Positions 9,038 to 18,215 are shown, counted from the stretch's first letter. The stretch is DNA of 64,000 nucleotides from Streptomyces sp. ISL-12 (GCF_018614415.1 NZ_JAGGOO010000078.1:1-64000), one strand, 5' to 3'. The notes: a model not told the origin generated them from the sequence alone. A program made the numbers and translations.

Positions 9038-9075
9038 GGGGCCAGGCCGGAGGAATGATCCTCCGACCTGGCCCC
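9038..9075 (-). terminator. Hairpin terminator after tRNA-Gly
   Basis: Arms at 9038-9054 and 9059-9075 pair over 17 bases with one mismatch around a 4-base loop. It sits 9 bases past the encoded CCA of the tRNA-Gly transcript, as expected for its terminator. Confidence 0.7.
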
Positions 9076-9083
9076 GAGTCCTG

Positions 9084-9157
9084 TGGAGCGGGCGACGGGA
9101 ATCGAACCCGCGTAGCCAGTTTGGAAGACTGGGGCTCTACCATTGAGCTACGCCCGC
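9084..9157 (-). tRNA. tRNA-Gly (anticodon TCC)
   Basis: The reverse complement of 9157-9087 folds as a cloverleaf: a 7-bp acceptor stem (9151-9157 with 9088-9094), the GTTCGATTC T-loop, and anticodon loop CTTCCAA with TCC. The CCA end is encoded (9084-9086), as in many Streptomyces tRNAs. Confidence 0.95.
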
Positions 9158-9320
9158 ACAGCGCGCGCCGCGGATCACCGGCCGCGGCACTGAAGGCATC
9201 GTAGCGGGTCGTCCCCCTTCGCCGCACACCCCGTCGCCGTCACCACCCGGCCTTCACGGCAGCCCGTGGAATGCGCGGGTCCGAGAGGCCGTCGGCATGT
9301 ACCCTACGTGTCGCACCAGA

Positions 9321-9397
9321 CGGGGTGTGGCGCAGCTTGGTAGCGCGTCCGCTTTGGGAGCGGAAGGCCGTGGGTTCAAATCCCGCCACCCCGACCA
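9321..9397 (+). tRNA. tRNA-Pro (anticodon TGG)
   Basis: A cloverleaf with a 7-bp acceptor stem (9321-9327 with 9387-9393), anticodon loop TTTGGGA giving TGG, a GTTCAAATC T-loop and encoded CCA (9395-9397). It diverges from tRNA-Gly. Confidence 0.95.
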
Positions 9398-9398
9398 T

Positions 9399-9510
9399 CC
9401 ACCGGCCGTCCGTCCGGACGTCCGAGAGCCGTCCGGCTGCCATTCATGGCTGTCCGCCGGTCGCCACGAGGCCGTCCACCGGCCGTCCACCGGCCGTCCG
9501 GCCGATCACC
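9399..9510. repeat. Short tandem GGCCGTCC-type repeats
   Basis: Between tRNA-Pro and the tig promoter the motif CCGGCCGTCC recurs (about 9401, 9475, 9485 and 9495), partly in perfect tandem at 9471-9505. It is probably a slippage-derived local repeat. No gene is visible here. Confidence 0.45.
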
Positions 9511-9545
9511 TCGCATGATCGTGCCGCGATCGACATGATCGCCTT

Positions 9546-9574
9546 TTGGGCCGTGTACCCGCTGCCGTTACTAT
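9546..9574 (+). promoter_or_regulatory. Candidate vegetative promoter of tig
   Basis: A TTGGGC -35 (9546-9551), 17-base spacer and TACTAT -10 (9569-9574) fit the Streptomyces HrdB pattern. It lies 114 bp ahead of the trigger factor start in an otherwise AT-poor region. Confidence 0.45.
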
Positions 9575-9687
9575 GCAAGCTGCACGCCCGTGTGTCTCAT
9601 CCTGTGCAGTCTCCCGGGCGGCGAACATCGGCCGGGCCGCTCTGGCTCCGGCAGAACCCAAGAAGTCAGCCACAAGGAGACCGAACC

Positions 9688-11076
9688 GTGAAGAGCGCCG
9701 TGGAGACCCTGAACCCGACTCGGGTTCGGCTCACTGTCGAGGTGCCCTTCGAGGAGCTCAAGGACAGCCTCGACGCGGCGTACAAGAAGATCAACCAGCA
9801 GGTCACGGTGAAGGGCTTCCGCAAGGGCAAGATCCCGGCCCGCGTCATCGACCAGCGGTTCGGCCGCGGTGCGGTGCTGGAGGAGGCCGTCAACGACGCC
9901 CTCCCGAAGTTCTACACCGACGCCGTCAACGAGGCCGAGGTGGACCCGCTGGGCCAGCCCGAGGTCGACATCACGGAGCTGAAGGACGGCGAGACGCTGA
10001 ACTTCACCGCCGAGGTCGACATCCGCCCGTCGATCGAGATCCCGGACTTCTCCGGCATCGAGGTCGAGGTCGACGCGGTCGAGGTCAGCGACGAGGACGT
10101 GGAGAAGTCGGTCGAGCAGCTCCGTGAGCGCTTCGCCTCCACCTCCCCGGTCGAGCGGGCCGCCGAGGACGGCGACGTCGTCACCATCGACCTGGAGGCC
10201 AAGGTCGGCGGCGAGGTCCTGGAGGACGGCGTCGCCAGCGGCGTCTCCTACACCATCGGCTCCGGCGAGCTGCTCGACGGCATCGACGAGGCCGTCAAGG
10301 GCCTGGAGGCCGGCGGCGAGGCCACCTTCACCTCCGAGCTGAAGGGCGGCTCGGCGGCCGGCCAGGAGGCCGAGGTCACCGTCAAGGTCAGCCAGGTCGC
10401 CGCGCGTGAGCTGCCCGAGCTGGACGACGACTTCGCCCAGCTCGCCTCCGAGTTCGACACCCTCGACGAGCTGAAGGCCGACAGCCGCAAGCGCCTCGAG
10501 AACATGAAGCAGTACGACCAGGCCACCCAGGCCCAGGAGCGCGTCCTGGACAAGCTCCTGGAGCTGGTCGAGGTCCCCGTCCCCGAGAAGCTCCTCGAGG
10601 ACGAGGTCAACACCCGCAAGCACAACCTGGAGCACCACCAGCTCGGCCAGATGGGCCTCGACCTCGCGAAGTACCTGGAGATCCAGGGCAAGACCGAGGA
10701 GGAGTTCGAGACCGAGACCCGTGAGGCCGCGGTCAAGGGCATCAAGACCCAGTTCGTCCTCGACGAGCTGGTCAAGCAGGAGAAGCTCAACGTCAACCAG
10801 GAGGAGCTCACCGAGCACCTCATGCGCCGCGCCGCTTCCTCCGGCATGTCCCCCGACCAGTTCGCCCAGGCCGTCGTCGAGCAGGGCCAGGTCCCGCTCC
10901 TCGTCGGCGAGGTCGCCCGCGGCAAGGCCCTGGCCGTCGTGGTCGAGAAGGCCACGGTCAAGGACACCAACGGCGAGATCGTCGACCTGAGCGACGACGA
11001 GGAGGAGGAGACGGAGGCCCCGGCCGAGGCCGCCGCCGACGCCGCCGACACCGCCGAGGAGAAGACCGAGGGCTGA
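9688..11076 (+). CDS. tig: Trigger factor, ribosome-associated chaperone/prolyl isomerase
   Basis: A 462-residue three-domain chaperone. The N-terminal ribosome-binding domain contains VKGFRKGKIPARV, the GFRxGxxP signature that docks near ribosomal protein L23. It is followed by the FKBP-type prolyl isomerase domain (about residues 155-245, GDVVTIDLEAKV...) and a long alpha-helical C-terminal cradle with an acidic tail. It captures nascent chains and helps them fold. The GTG at 9688 follows an AAGGAG-like ribosome site at 9673-9678. It sits ahead of clpP1-clpP2-clpX, a common quality-control arrangement, and has its own terminator. Confidence 0.97.
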   Translation: MKSAVETLNPTRVRLTVEVPFEELKDSLDAAYKKINQQVTVKGFRKGKIPARVIDQRFGRGAVLEEAVNDALPKFYTDAVNEAEVDPLGQPEVDITELKDGETLNFTAEVDIRPSIEIPDFSGIEVEVDAVEVSDEDVEKSVEQLRERFASTSPVERAAEDGDVVTIDLEAKVGGEVLEDGVASGVSYTIGSGELLDGIDEAVKGLEAGGEATFTSELKGGSAAGQEAEVTVKVSQVAARELPELDDDFAQLASEFDTLDELKADSRKRLENMKQYDQATQAQERVLDKLLELVEVPVPEKLLEDEVNTRKHNLEHHQLGQMGLDLAKYLEIQGKTEEEFETETREAAVKGIKTQFVLDELVKQEKLNVNQEELTEHLMRRAASSGMSPDQFAQAVVEQGQVPLLVGEVARGKALAVVVEKATVKDTNGEIVDLSDDEEEETEAPAEAAADAADTAEEKTEG

Positions 11077-11100
11077 CCCTCGGCACCTCGCAGACCGTAG

Positions 11101-11132
11101 GGAGGGCCCTGGGGATCACCCCGGGGCCCTCC
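11101..11132 (+). terminator. Terminator of tig
   Basis: Arms 11101-11114 and 11119-11132 pair over 14 bases with one G-T pair and a 4-base loop, 25 bp past the tig stop. Confidence 0.7.
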
Positions 11133-11143
11133 TCGTCGTGCGG

Positions 11144-11230
11144 CGGGGCAGCGCCCCAGGGGCGCGGGGCTGTGTCCATATGCGGCTCCGCCGCGGGGCG
11201 CGAGCGGCCCCACCGCACCCGCAGCCGCCC
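11144..11230. repeat. Dispersed intergenic repeat, copy 1
   Basis: The segment around 11158-11195 (core GGGGCGCGGGGCTGTG, then CATATGCGGCTCCGCCGCG) recurs in the valS-folC gap at 18221-18290. Similar GC-rich, partly palindromic units are scattered between Streptomyces genes. It has no coding content. Confidence 0.6.
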
Positions 11231-11250
11231 GCGACGACAAGTCACCACGG

Positions 11251-11269
11251 CGCTACGCCCCCGGCGAAC
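11251..11269. promoter_or_regulatory. Candidate ClgR operator upstream of clpP1
   Basis: Read on the minus strand, GTTCGCCGGGGGCG followed by TAGCG resembles the GTTCGC...GCG box bound by ClgR, the activator of clpP1 and related genes in actinobacteria. It lies about 100 bp before the clpP1 start. The match is by eye against the remembered consensus. Confidence 0.5.
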
Positions 11270-11369
11270 ACCCCACTTCGCGGGATTCCCCGAAGGGACC
11301 CGCGCGTTAGGGTCCATGAATACGAGGGCAGTGGAGTCCCCGAATACGGCTCCAGCCCCGCAGGGAAAC

Positions 11370-12029
11370 GTGAGACGGCCCGGCGCCGTCGTAAGACGAG
11401 CAGGTGGATACGTGACGAATCTGATGCCCTCAGCCGCCGGCGAGCCCTCCATCGGTGGTGGCCTCGGCGACCAGGTCTACAACCGGCTGCTCGGCGAGCG
11501 GATCATCTTCCTCGGCCAGCCGGTCGACGACGACATCGCCAACAAGATCACCGCACAGCTGCTGCTCCTTGCCTCCGACCCGGACAAGGACATTTACCTG
11601 TACATCAACAGCCCGGGCGGTTCGATCACGGCCGGTATGGCGATCTACGACACCATGCAGTACATCAAGAACGACGTGGTGACCATCGCCATGGGCCTCG
11701 CGGCCTCGATGGGTCAGTTCCTGCTCAGCGCGGGCACGCCCGGCAAGCGCTTCGCGCTCCCGAACGCCGAGATCCTGATCCACCAGCCCTCCGCCGGCCT
11801 GGCCGGCTCCGCCTCGGACATCAAGATCCACGCGGAGCGGCTGCTGCACACGAAGAAGCGCATGGCCGAGCTCACGGCTCAGCACACCGGCCAGACGGTC
11901 GAGCAGATCACCCGCGACTCGGACCGCGACCGCTGGTTCGACGCCTTCGAGGCCAAGGAGTACGGCCTCATCGACGACGTCATCGCCACGGCCGCGGGCA
12001 TGCCGGGCGGCGGCGGCACGGGCGCCTGA
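11370..12029 (+). CDS. clpP1: ATP-dependent Clp protease proteolytic subunit 1
   Basis: A 219-residue serine peptidase subunit that forms the ClpP tetradecamer fed by ClpX or ClpC. The catalytic Ser is at about residue 113 (GLAASMGQF) and His at about residue 138 (LIHQP), with Asp in the DSDRDRW segment. The GTG at 11370 was chosen because it gives the family-length protein MRRPGAVVRRAGGY and follows AGGGA at 11361-11365; the GTG at 11412 (MTNLMPS) and the ATG at 11316 are alternatives. In Streptomyces, ClpP1 and ClpP2 are encoded in tandem and are needed for normal development. The stop is 52 bp ahead of clpP2. Confidence 0.96.
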   Translation: MRRPGAVVRRAGGYVTNLMPSAAGEPSIGGGLGDQVYNRLLGERIIFLGQPVDDDIANKITAQLLLLASDPDKDIYLYINSPGGSITAGMAIYDTMQYIKNDVVTIAMGLAASMGQFLLSAGTPGKRFALPNAEILIHQPSAGLAGSASDIKIHAERLLHTKKRMAELTAQHTGQTVEQITRDSDRDRWFDAFEAKEYGLIDDVIATAAGMPGGGGTGA

Positions 12030-12081
12030 GCCCCCTCTTTCGCCCCCAGCCGACCGCCCCAGCCTCTTTCCAGGAGACACT

Positions 12082-12762
12082 GTGAACGACATCCCCGGCA
12101 GCGGCCTGTACGACCGCACCCGCGCCGAGTACACCGGCCCCACGGCCGAGTCCCGCTACGTCATCCCCCGCTTCGTCGAGCGCACCTCCCAGGGCGTGCG
12201 CGAGTACGACCCGTACGCCAAGCTCTTCGAGGAGCGGGTGATCTTCCTCGGCGTCCAGATCGACGACGCCTCCGCCAACGACGTCATGGCGCAGCTGCTG
12301 TGCCTGGAGTCGATGGACCCCGACCGGGACATCTCGGTCTACATCAACAGCCCCGGTGGCTCGTTCACGGCCCTCACGGCCATCTACGACACGATGCAGT
12401 ACGTGAAGCCGGACATCCAGACGGTCTGCATGGGCCAGGCGGCCTCCGCCGCCGCCGTCCTGCTCGCCGCCGGCACCCCGGGCAAGCGCATGGCGCTGCC
12501 CAACGCCCGCGTGCTGATCCACCAGCCCTACAGCGAGACCGGCCGCGGCCAGGTCTCCGACCTGGAGATCGCCGCCAACGAGATCCTGCGGATGCGTACG
12601 CAGCTGGAGGAGATGCTGGCCAAGCACTCCACCCAGGAGATCGACAAGATCCGCGAGGACATCGAGCGCGACAAGATCCTCACGGCCGAGGACGCGCTCT
12701 CCTACGGTCTGATCGACCAGATCATCACCACCCGGAAGATGGACAACTCCTCCCTCCGCTGA
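12082..12762 (+). CDS. clpP2: ATP-dependent Clp protease proteolytic subunit 2
   Basis: A 226-residue ClpP paralogue with catalytic Ser at about residue 122 (GQAASAAAVLL), His at about residue 147 (LIHQP) and the expected late Asp. The N-terminus contains RYVIPRFVERTSQG, typical of actinobacterial ClpP2. GTG start with CAGGAGA just upstream (12070-12076). It forms a two-gene operon with clpP1, and the hetero-complex degrades unfolded and regulatory proteins. An inverted repeat follows before clpX, so clpX may be partly uncoupled. Confidence 0.97.
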   Translation: MNDIPGSGLYDRTRAEYTGPTAESRYVIPRFVERTSQGVREYDPYAKLFEERVIFLGVQIDDASANDVMAQLLCLESMDPDRDISVYINSPGGSFTALTAIYDTMQYVKPDIQTVCMGQAASAAAVLLAAGTPGKRMALPNARVLIHQPYSETGRGQVSDLEIAANEILRMRTQLEEMLAKHSTQEIDKIREDIERDKILTAEDALSYGLIDQIITTRKMDNSSLR

Positions 12763-12798
12763 GACGAGCTGAGGCGAGAGGCTGTATCGTCTGCCGCC

Positions 12799-12846
12799 CC
12801 TTGGCATGGTTCCGCACGGTTCACGTCAACGCGAACCGTGCCAAGG
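12799..12846 (+). terminator. Inverted repeat between clpP2 and clpX
   Basis: An exact 9-bp core (12814-12822 against 12833-12841) lies inside a longer imperfect pairing from 12799 to 12846. It could terminate clpP1P2 transcripts, or act as an attenuator, 107 bp ahead of clpX. Confidence 0.5.
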
Positions 12847-12952
12847 GGGGCCCGGACGGGGGTCCAGGCAAGGTACCGTCGACATAAGGCAGCACCAGGA
12901 GTCCGCTGGACCTCGGCGTCCAGGAGTCTCCCAGGCGAAGGGGAAGCACACC

Positions 12953-14242
12953 GTGGCACGCATCGGTGACGGCGGCGATCTGCTCAAGTGCTCGTTCTGC
13001 GGCAAGAGCCAGAAGCAGGTCAAGAAGCTCATCGCAGGGCCCGGTGTCTACATCTGCGACGAGTGCATCGACCTCTGCAACGAGATCATCGAGGAGGAGC
13101 TGGCCGAGACCAGCGAGGTCCGCTGGGAGGAGCTCCCCAAGCCCCGCGAGATCTACGAGTTCCTCGAGGGGTACGTGGTCGGCCAGGAGGCCGCCAAGAA
13201 GGCGCTCTCCGTCGCGGTGTACAACCACTACAAGCGGGTCCAGGCCGGTGAGAACGGCGGCGCCCAAAGCCGCGAGGACGCCATCGAGTTGGCGAAGTCC
13301 AACATCCTCCTGCTGGGCCCCACGGGCTCCGGCAAGACCCTGCTGGCCCAGACGCTGGCCCGCATGCTGAACGTCCCGTTCGCGATCGCCGACGCCACGG
13401 CGCTCACCGAGGCGGGGTACGTCGGCGAGGACGTCGAGAACATCCTGCTGAAGCTGATCCAGGCGGCCGACTACGACGTCAAGAAGGCCGAGACCGGGAT
13501 CATCTACATCGACGAGATCGACAAGGTCGCGCGCAAGAGCGAGAACCCGTCGATCACGCGCGACGTGAGCGGCGAGGGCGTCCAGCAGGCGCTGCTCAAG
13601 ATCCTTGAGGGCACCACGGCCTCGGTGCCGCCGCAGGGGGGCCGCAAACACCCCCACCAGGAGTTCATCCAGATCGACACGACGAACGTGCTGTTCATCG
13701 TGGGCGGCGCCTTCGCGGGCCTGGAGAAGATCATCGAGGCCCGGGCCGGCGCCAAGGGCATCGGCTTCGGCGCGCAGATCCGCTCCAAGCGCGAGCGCGA
13801 GTCGCAGGACCACTTCCAGGAGGTCATGCCGGAGGACCTGGTCAAGTTCGGCATGATCCCCGAGTTCATCGGCCGGCTGCCGGTGCTCACCTCCGTGCAC
13901 AACCTCGACCGCGAGGCCCTGCTCCAGATCCTCGTCGAGCCGCGCAACGCGCTGGTCAAGCAGTACCAGCGCCTGTTCGAACTCGACGGCGTCGAGCTGG
14001 ACTTCGAGCGCGAGGCGCTGGAGGCCATCGCCGACCAGGCGATCCTGCGCCAGACCGGCGCGCGCGGCCTGCGCGCCATCATGGAGGAGGTCCTCCAGGG
14101 CGTGATGTACGAGGTGCCGTCCCGCAAGGACGTCGCCCGGGTCGTCATCACGGCCGACGTGGTCCTCTCCAACGTCAACCCGACGCTGATCCCCCGCGAC
14201 TCGCGCGGCGGACGCGGCCCCGGCGAGCAGAAGTCGGCGTAG
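12953..14242 (+). CDS. clpX: ATP-dependent Clp protease ATP-binding subunit ClpX
   Basis: A 429-residue AAA+ unfoldase that recognises tagged substrates and feeds them to ClpP. An N-terminal zinc-binding domain has Cys at residues 13, 16, 35 and 38 (CSFC...CDEC). Walker A GPTGSGKT lies near residue 122 and Walker B IIYIDEID near 183; the IGF-type loop for ClpP docking (IGFGAQ) and sensor 2 (GARGLR) are present. The GTG at 12953 gives the standard VARIGDGG start; the frame is open further upstream, but that part is not conserved. It follows clpP2 by 190 bp and ends in a strong terminator. Confidence 0.97.
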   Translation: MARIGDGGDLLKCSFCGKSQKQVKKLIAGPGVYICDECIDLCNEIIEEELAETSEVRWEELPKPREIYEFLEGYVVGQEAAKKALSVAVYNHYKRVQAGENGGAQSREDAIELAKSNILLLGPTGSGKTLLAQTLARMLNVPFAIADATALTEAGYVGEDVENILLKLIQAADYDVKKAETGIIYIDEIDKVARKSENPSITRDVSGEGVQQALLKILEGTTASVPPQGGRKHPHQEFIQIDTTNVLFIVGGAFAGLEKIIEARAGAKGIGFGAQIRSKRERESQDHFQEVMPEDLVKFGMIPEFIGRLPVLTSVHNLDREALLQILVEPRNALVKQYQRLFELDGVELDFEREALEAIADQAILRQTGARGLRAIMEEVLQGVMYEVPSRKDVARVVITADVVLSNVNPTLIPRDSRGGRGPGEQKSA

Positions 14243-14252
14243 CACCTAGTGA

Positions 14253-14284
14253 GAGGGGCCCCGGTCGGACGACCGGGGCCCCTC
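14253..14284 (+). terminator. Strong terminator after clpX
   Basis: Perfect 14-bp arms (14253-14266 and 14271-14284) around a 4-base loop, 11 bp past the clpX stop. Because it is symmetric it may also serve the convergent gene ending at 14303. Confidence 0.85.
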
Positions 14285-14302
14285 GTCACATCCGGGTGCG
14301 GG

Positions 14303-15379
14303 TCACGACGCGACGCGGACCTCCGCGCGGAGCCTCTTGGTGAGGTCCACGGCCTTGTCCTTGCTCATGTCGGCCTCCGCCGAGCCCGGCGACACCATGG
14401 CGATGGTGCTGTGGTCCGCCCAGGCGCAGAACCAGTCGGACGTCTTCTTCTCGCTGATCGGGTTGAGGCCCGTGGCCTGCTGGCACTTCATGAGGGCGCC
14501 GTCGATGTCCACGGACTCGGGCTCGCCGACGAGTTCGAGCGTGGTGGTGCCGCTGCCGGAGGAGCCCTCCGACGACGACGTCTGCGCCTTCGAGAAGAAG
14601 TTGTCCAGGGCGGCCTCGGGGTCGTCGATCTCCCCGTAGACACCGATCATCATGAGTGTCGAGAAGTCGGTCGACAGCGAACCGGGGTCGCTCGGGTCGT
14701 AGCTGTCCAGGTCCATGGTCGAGTACACACCGACCACGGACGTCCCGTTCTTGACGCCGCTCGCGAAATCCTTCGTGGAGTCGGAGTTCTCGGTACCGCT
14801 GTCGGACAGGATCTTGTACTCGCCGTCCAGCACGGTCTTCGGCGTCGCCAGCTTGTGCGCGCCGTCATCCTCCACCGAGCCGGCACCGCCACCCGCGCCG
14901 AGCACGTAGTACGCGCCCACCCCGATCGCCGCGACCACCGCGACCGCGCCGGTGATCAGCCCGGCCTTCTTCTTGCCGCCGGCCGGCGGCGGGGGCTGGG
15001 GGACGCCGTAGGGGGCCTGTCCGTACGGCGGCTGCTGGCCGTACGGTCCGGGCTGCTGTCCGTACGGCGGCGGCTGCTGGCCGTAGGGGCCGCCCTGCTG
15101 ACCGTAGGGGGCCTGCTGCCCGTAGGGCGGTGGCGGCTGCTGCGGGGGCACGCCCTGCGGGGGCTGCTGGGGGTAGCCGTAACCGGGCTGCGGCTGGGGC
15201 GGGCCCGGCGGGGTCTGCGGAGGGGCGGCCGGCTGCTGGGGGTAGCCGTAGCCGGGCTGCGGTGCCTGGGGTGGCTGCGGCGGCTGTCCGTACGGGCCCG
15301 GCTGCCCGTACGGACCGGGCTGCTGACCGGGGTGCGGGGGCTGCTGCCCGCCGTACGGGCCCGGCTGGTTCTGACTCAT
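14303..15379 (-). CDS. Pro/Gln/Tyr-rich single-pass membrane protein
   Basis: A 358-residue protein. The first ~140 residues are a low-complexity cytoplasmic region of repeated PYGQQ/QPGYGYPQQ units. It is followed by a short Lys patch (GGKKKAGL), one membrane helix (ITGAVAVVAAIGVGAYYVL), and an extracytoplasmic domain of about 190 residues with two cysteines likely to form a disulfide (MKCQQ and WFCAW). This organisation is common among Streptomyces proteins of unknown function. Start at the ATG 15379 behind GGAGGGG; the upstream extension is not needed. It converges on clpX and diverges from valS. Confidence 0.85.
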   Translation of the reverse strand: MSQNQPGPYGGQQPPHPGQQPGPYGQPGPYGQPPQPPQAPQPGYGYPQQPAAPPQTPPGPPQPQPGYGYPQQPPQGVPPQQPPPPYGQQAPYGQQGGPYGQQPPPYGQQPGPYGQQPPYGQAPYGVPQPPPPAGGKKKAGLITGAVAVVAAIGVGAYYVLGAGGGAGSVEDDGAHKLATPKTVLDGEYKILSDSGTENSDSTKDFASGVKNGTSVVGVYSTMDLDSYDPSDPGSLSTDFSTLMMIGVYGEIDDPEAALDNFFSKAQTSSSEGSSGSGTTTLELVGEPESVDIDGALMKCQQATGLNPISEKKTSDWFCAWADHSTIAMVSPGSAEADMSKDKAVDLTKRLRAEVRVAS

Positions 15380-15515
15380 CTCTGGGTTCCCCTCCAGATG
15401 TTCACGCGTACCCGACATCCTGGCTCAGGAGCCGTCCGCGCAGGGCACCGGGGATCGCACCGTTACAAAGGAAACGGGTTTCGGGACTCGGTCGCGGCAC
15501 CTCTAAACTGGCCCG

Positions 15516-18167
15516 GTGACCGAGAAGACTCAGCAGCCGCAAGCAGCGCCCACGACCGATCTGCCGACCCAGTACACGCCGGCCGACGTAGAGGGGAAGC
15601 TGTACGAGCGCTGGGTAGAACGGGGTTGGTTCACCGCCGACGCGACCAGCGAGAAGCCCCCGTACACCATCGTCATCCCGCCGCCGAACGTCACCGGCTC
15701 GCTCCACCTGGGCCACGCCTTCCAGCACACGCTGATGGACGCGCTGACCCGCCGCAAGCGGATGCAGGGCTTCGAGGCGCTGTGGCTGCCCGGCATGGAC
15801 CACGCCGGCATCGCCACCCAGAACAAGGTCGAGCAGCAGCTCGCCGAGGAGGGCAAGTCCCGGCACGACCTCGGCCGCGAGGAGTTCGTCCGGCGCGTCT
15901 GGCAGTGGAAGGAGGAGTACGGCGGCAAGATCCTCGGCCAGATGCGGCGCCTCGGCGACGGCGTCGACTGGTCCCGGGAGCGCTTCACCATGGACGAGGG
16001 CCTGTCCCGGGCCGTCGGCACCATCTTCAAGCGCCTCTACGACGACGAGCTGATCTACCGCGCCGAGCGCATCATCAACTGGTGCCCGCGCTGTCTGACC
16101 GCCATCTCCGACATCGAGGTCAACTACCAGGAGGACGACGGCGAGCTGGTCTCCATCCGGTACGGCGAGGGCGACGAGACGCTCGTCGTCGCCACCACCC
16201 GCGCGGAGACGATGCTCGGTGACACCGCCGTCGCCGTCCACCCCGACGACGAGCGGTACCGGCACCTGGTCGGCAAGAAGATCAAGCTGCCGCTGACCGA
16301 CCGGTTCATCCCGGTCGTCGCCGACAGCCACGTCGACCCGGAGTTCGGCACCGGAGCGGTCAAGGTCACCCCGGCCCACGACCCGAACGACTTCGCGATC
16401 GGCCAGCGCCACGGCCTGGAGTCGATCACCGTCATGGACGAGCGGGCCGTCATCACCGCGCACGGCCCCTTCCAGGGCCTGGACCGCTTCGAGGCGCGCT
16501 CCACCATCGTCGCCGCCCTGCGTGAGCAGGGCCGGATCGTCGCCGAGAAGCGCCCGTACGTCCACTCCGTCGGCCACTGCTCGCGCTGCGGCACGACCGT
16601 CGAGCCGCGGCTGTCGATGCAGTGGTGGGTCAAGGTCGCCCCGCTGGCGCAGGCGGCCGGCGACGCGGTCCGCGACGGGCGCGTCGCGATCCACCCCGAG
16701 GACATGTCGAAGCGCTACTTCGACTGGGTCGACAACATGCACGACTGGTGCATCTCGCGCCAGCTGTGGTGGGGCCACCGCATCCCCGTCTGGTACGGCC
16801 CGGACGGCGAGATCGTCTGCGTCGGCCCCGACGAGGAGCCGCCGACCGGCGAGGGCTGGCACCAGGAGACCGACGTCCTCGACACCTGGTTCTCGTCGGG
16901 CCTGTGGCCGTTCTCGACGCTGGGCTGGCCGGAGCGGACCCCGGACCTCGCGAAGTTCTACCCGACCGACGTCCTGCTCACCGGCCACGACATCATCTTC
17001 TTCTGGGTCGCCCGGATGATGATGTTCGGCCTGTACGCCATGGACGGCGAGGTCCCCTTCAAGACCATCGCCCTGACCGGCCTGGTCCGCGACGAGCGCG
17101 GCAAGAAGATGTCGAAGTCGTTCGGCAACGTCGTCGACCCGCTGGACTGGATGGACAAGTACGGCTCCGACGCCGTCCGCTTCACCCTGGCCCGCGGCGC
17201 CAACCCCGGCACCGACGTGCCCATCGGCGAGGACTGGGTCCAGGCGTCCCGCAACTTCGCCAACAAGATCTGGAACGCCACGCGCTTCGCGCTGATGAAC
17301 GGCGCCACGGTCGAGGGCCCGCTGCCGGACGCGTCCGAGATGTCGTCCACGGACCGCTGGATCCTCTCCCGGCTGAACCGCACGGTCGCCGCCGTGGACG
17401 CGTACTACGAGGACTTCCAGTTCGCGAAGCTCTCCGACGCCCTCTACCACTTCGCGTGGGACGAGGTCTTCGACTGGTACGTCGAGCTGTCGAAGACCAC
17501 GTTCCAGGCGGGCGGGGCCGCGGCCGAGGTCAGCAAGCGCGTCCTCGGCGAGGTCCTGGACGTCGCGCTGCGGCTGCTGCACCCGGTCGTCCCGTTCGTC
17601 ACCGAGGAGCTGTGGACCACGCTGACCGGCGGCGAGTCGGTCGTCGTCGCCCCGTGGCCGTCGGCTGTGCTGGTTCCTGGGGCTGACGCCCCGGGCGGCT
17701 TCCGCGACGAGGCCGCCGAGCGCGAGATCGAGCTGGTCCAGTCCGTCATCACCGAGGTCCGCCGCTTCCGCGCCGACCAGGGCCTCCAGCCCGGCCAGCG
17801 CGTCCCGGCCCGCCTCACCCTGGACGGCACGGCCCTCGCCCCGCACGAGCCGGCCGTCCGCCAGCTGCTGCGCCTCCAGCCGGAGGGCGAGTCCTTCACG
17901 GCGACGGCGACCCTGCCGGTGGCGGGCGTGGAGGTCGCCCTCGACCTCTCCGGCGCGATCGACGTGGCGGCCGAGCGCAAGCGCCTGGCCAAGGACCTCG
18001 CCGCCGCCGAGAAGGAGAAGGCCCAGGCCACGGCCAAGCTCGGCAATGAGGCGTTCCTGGCCAAGGCCCCGGACCACGTGGTCGACAAGATCCGCGGCCG
18101 CCTGGCCAAGGCGGACGAGGACATGGCCCGCATCCAGGCCCAGCTGGACCGGCTGCCGCAGGCGTAA
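15516..18167 (+). CDS. valS: Valyl-tRNA synthetase
   Basis: An 883-residue class I synthetase that charges tRNA-Val. The HIGH-type motif is GSLHLGHAF (about residue 62) and KMSKS lies at about residue 531; a CP1 editing domain (VVATTRAETMLGDTAVAVHP) removes mischarged Thr. The C-terminal ~70 residues form the heptad-rich coiled coil (AERKRLAKDLAAAEKEKAQ) typical of ValS. GTG start close after a weak ribosome site. It is followed by its own hairpin and then folC on the same strand. Confidence 0.97.
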   Translation: MTEKTQQPQAAPTTDLPTQYTPADVEGKLYERWVERGWFTADATSEKPPYTIVIPPPNVTGSLHLGHAFQHTLMDALTRRKRMQGFEALWLPGMDHAGIATQNKVEQQLAEEGKSRHDLGREEFVRRVWQWKEEYGGKILGQMRRLGDGVDWSRERFTMDEGLSRAVGTIFKRLYDDELIYRAERIINWCPRCLTAISDIEVNYQEDDGELVSIRYGEGDETLVVATTRAETMLGDTAVAVHPDDERYRHLVGKKIKLPLTDRFIPVVADSHVDPEFGTGAVKVTPAHDPNDFAIGQRHGLESITVMDERAVITAHGPFQGLDRFEARSTIVAALREQGRIVAEKRPYVHSVGHCSRCGTTVEPRLSMQWWVKVAPLAQAAGDAVRDGRVAIHPEDMSKRYFDWVDNMHDWCISRQLWWGHRIPVWYGPDGEIVCVGPDEEPPTGEGWHQETDVLDTWFSSGLWPFSTLGWPERTPDLAKFYPTDVLLTGHDIIFFWVARMMMFGLYAMDGEVPFKTIALTGLVRDERGKKMSKSFGNVVDPLDWMDKYGSDAVRFTLARGANPGTDVPIGEDWVQASRNFANKIWNATRFALMNGATVEGPLPDASEMSSTDRWILSRLNRTVAAVDAYYEDFQFAKLSDALYHFAWDEVFDWYVELSKTTFQAGGAAAEVSKRVLGEVLDVALRLLHPVVPFVTEELWTTLTGGESVVVAPWPSAVLVPGADAPGGFRDEAAEREIELVQSVITEVRRFRADQGLQPGQRVPARLTLDGTALAPHEPAVRQLLRLQPEGESFTATATLPVAGVEVALDLSGAIDVAAERKRLAKDLAAAEKEKAQATAKLGNEAFLAKAPDHVVDKIRGRLAKADEDMARIQAQLDRLPQA

Positions 18168-18186
18168 GGCGTTTCCGCTCGGACGA

Positions 18187-18215
18187 GTCCCCGGTGCCTC
18201 ATGGGCGCCGGGGAC
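18187..18215 (+). terminator. Hairpin after valS
   Basis: Arms 18187-18198 and 18204-18215 pair over 12 bases with one G-T pair, 19 bp past the valS stop. Confidence 0.6.

Noticed and set aside
9321..9397. tRNA-Pro as an attachment site for an integrated element
   Set aside because: No integrase nearby and no second copy of the tRNA 3' end in the window.
9240..9520. Short ORFs across tRNA-Pro
   Set aside because: They read through the tRNA and the tandem repeats, so they cannot be genes.
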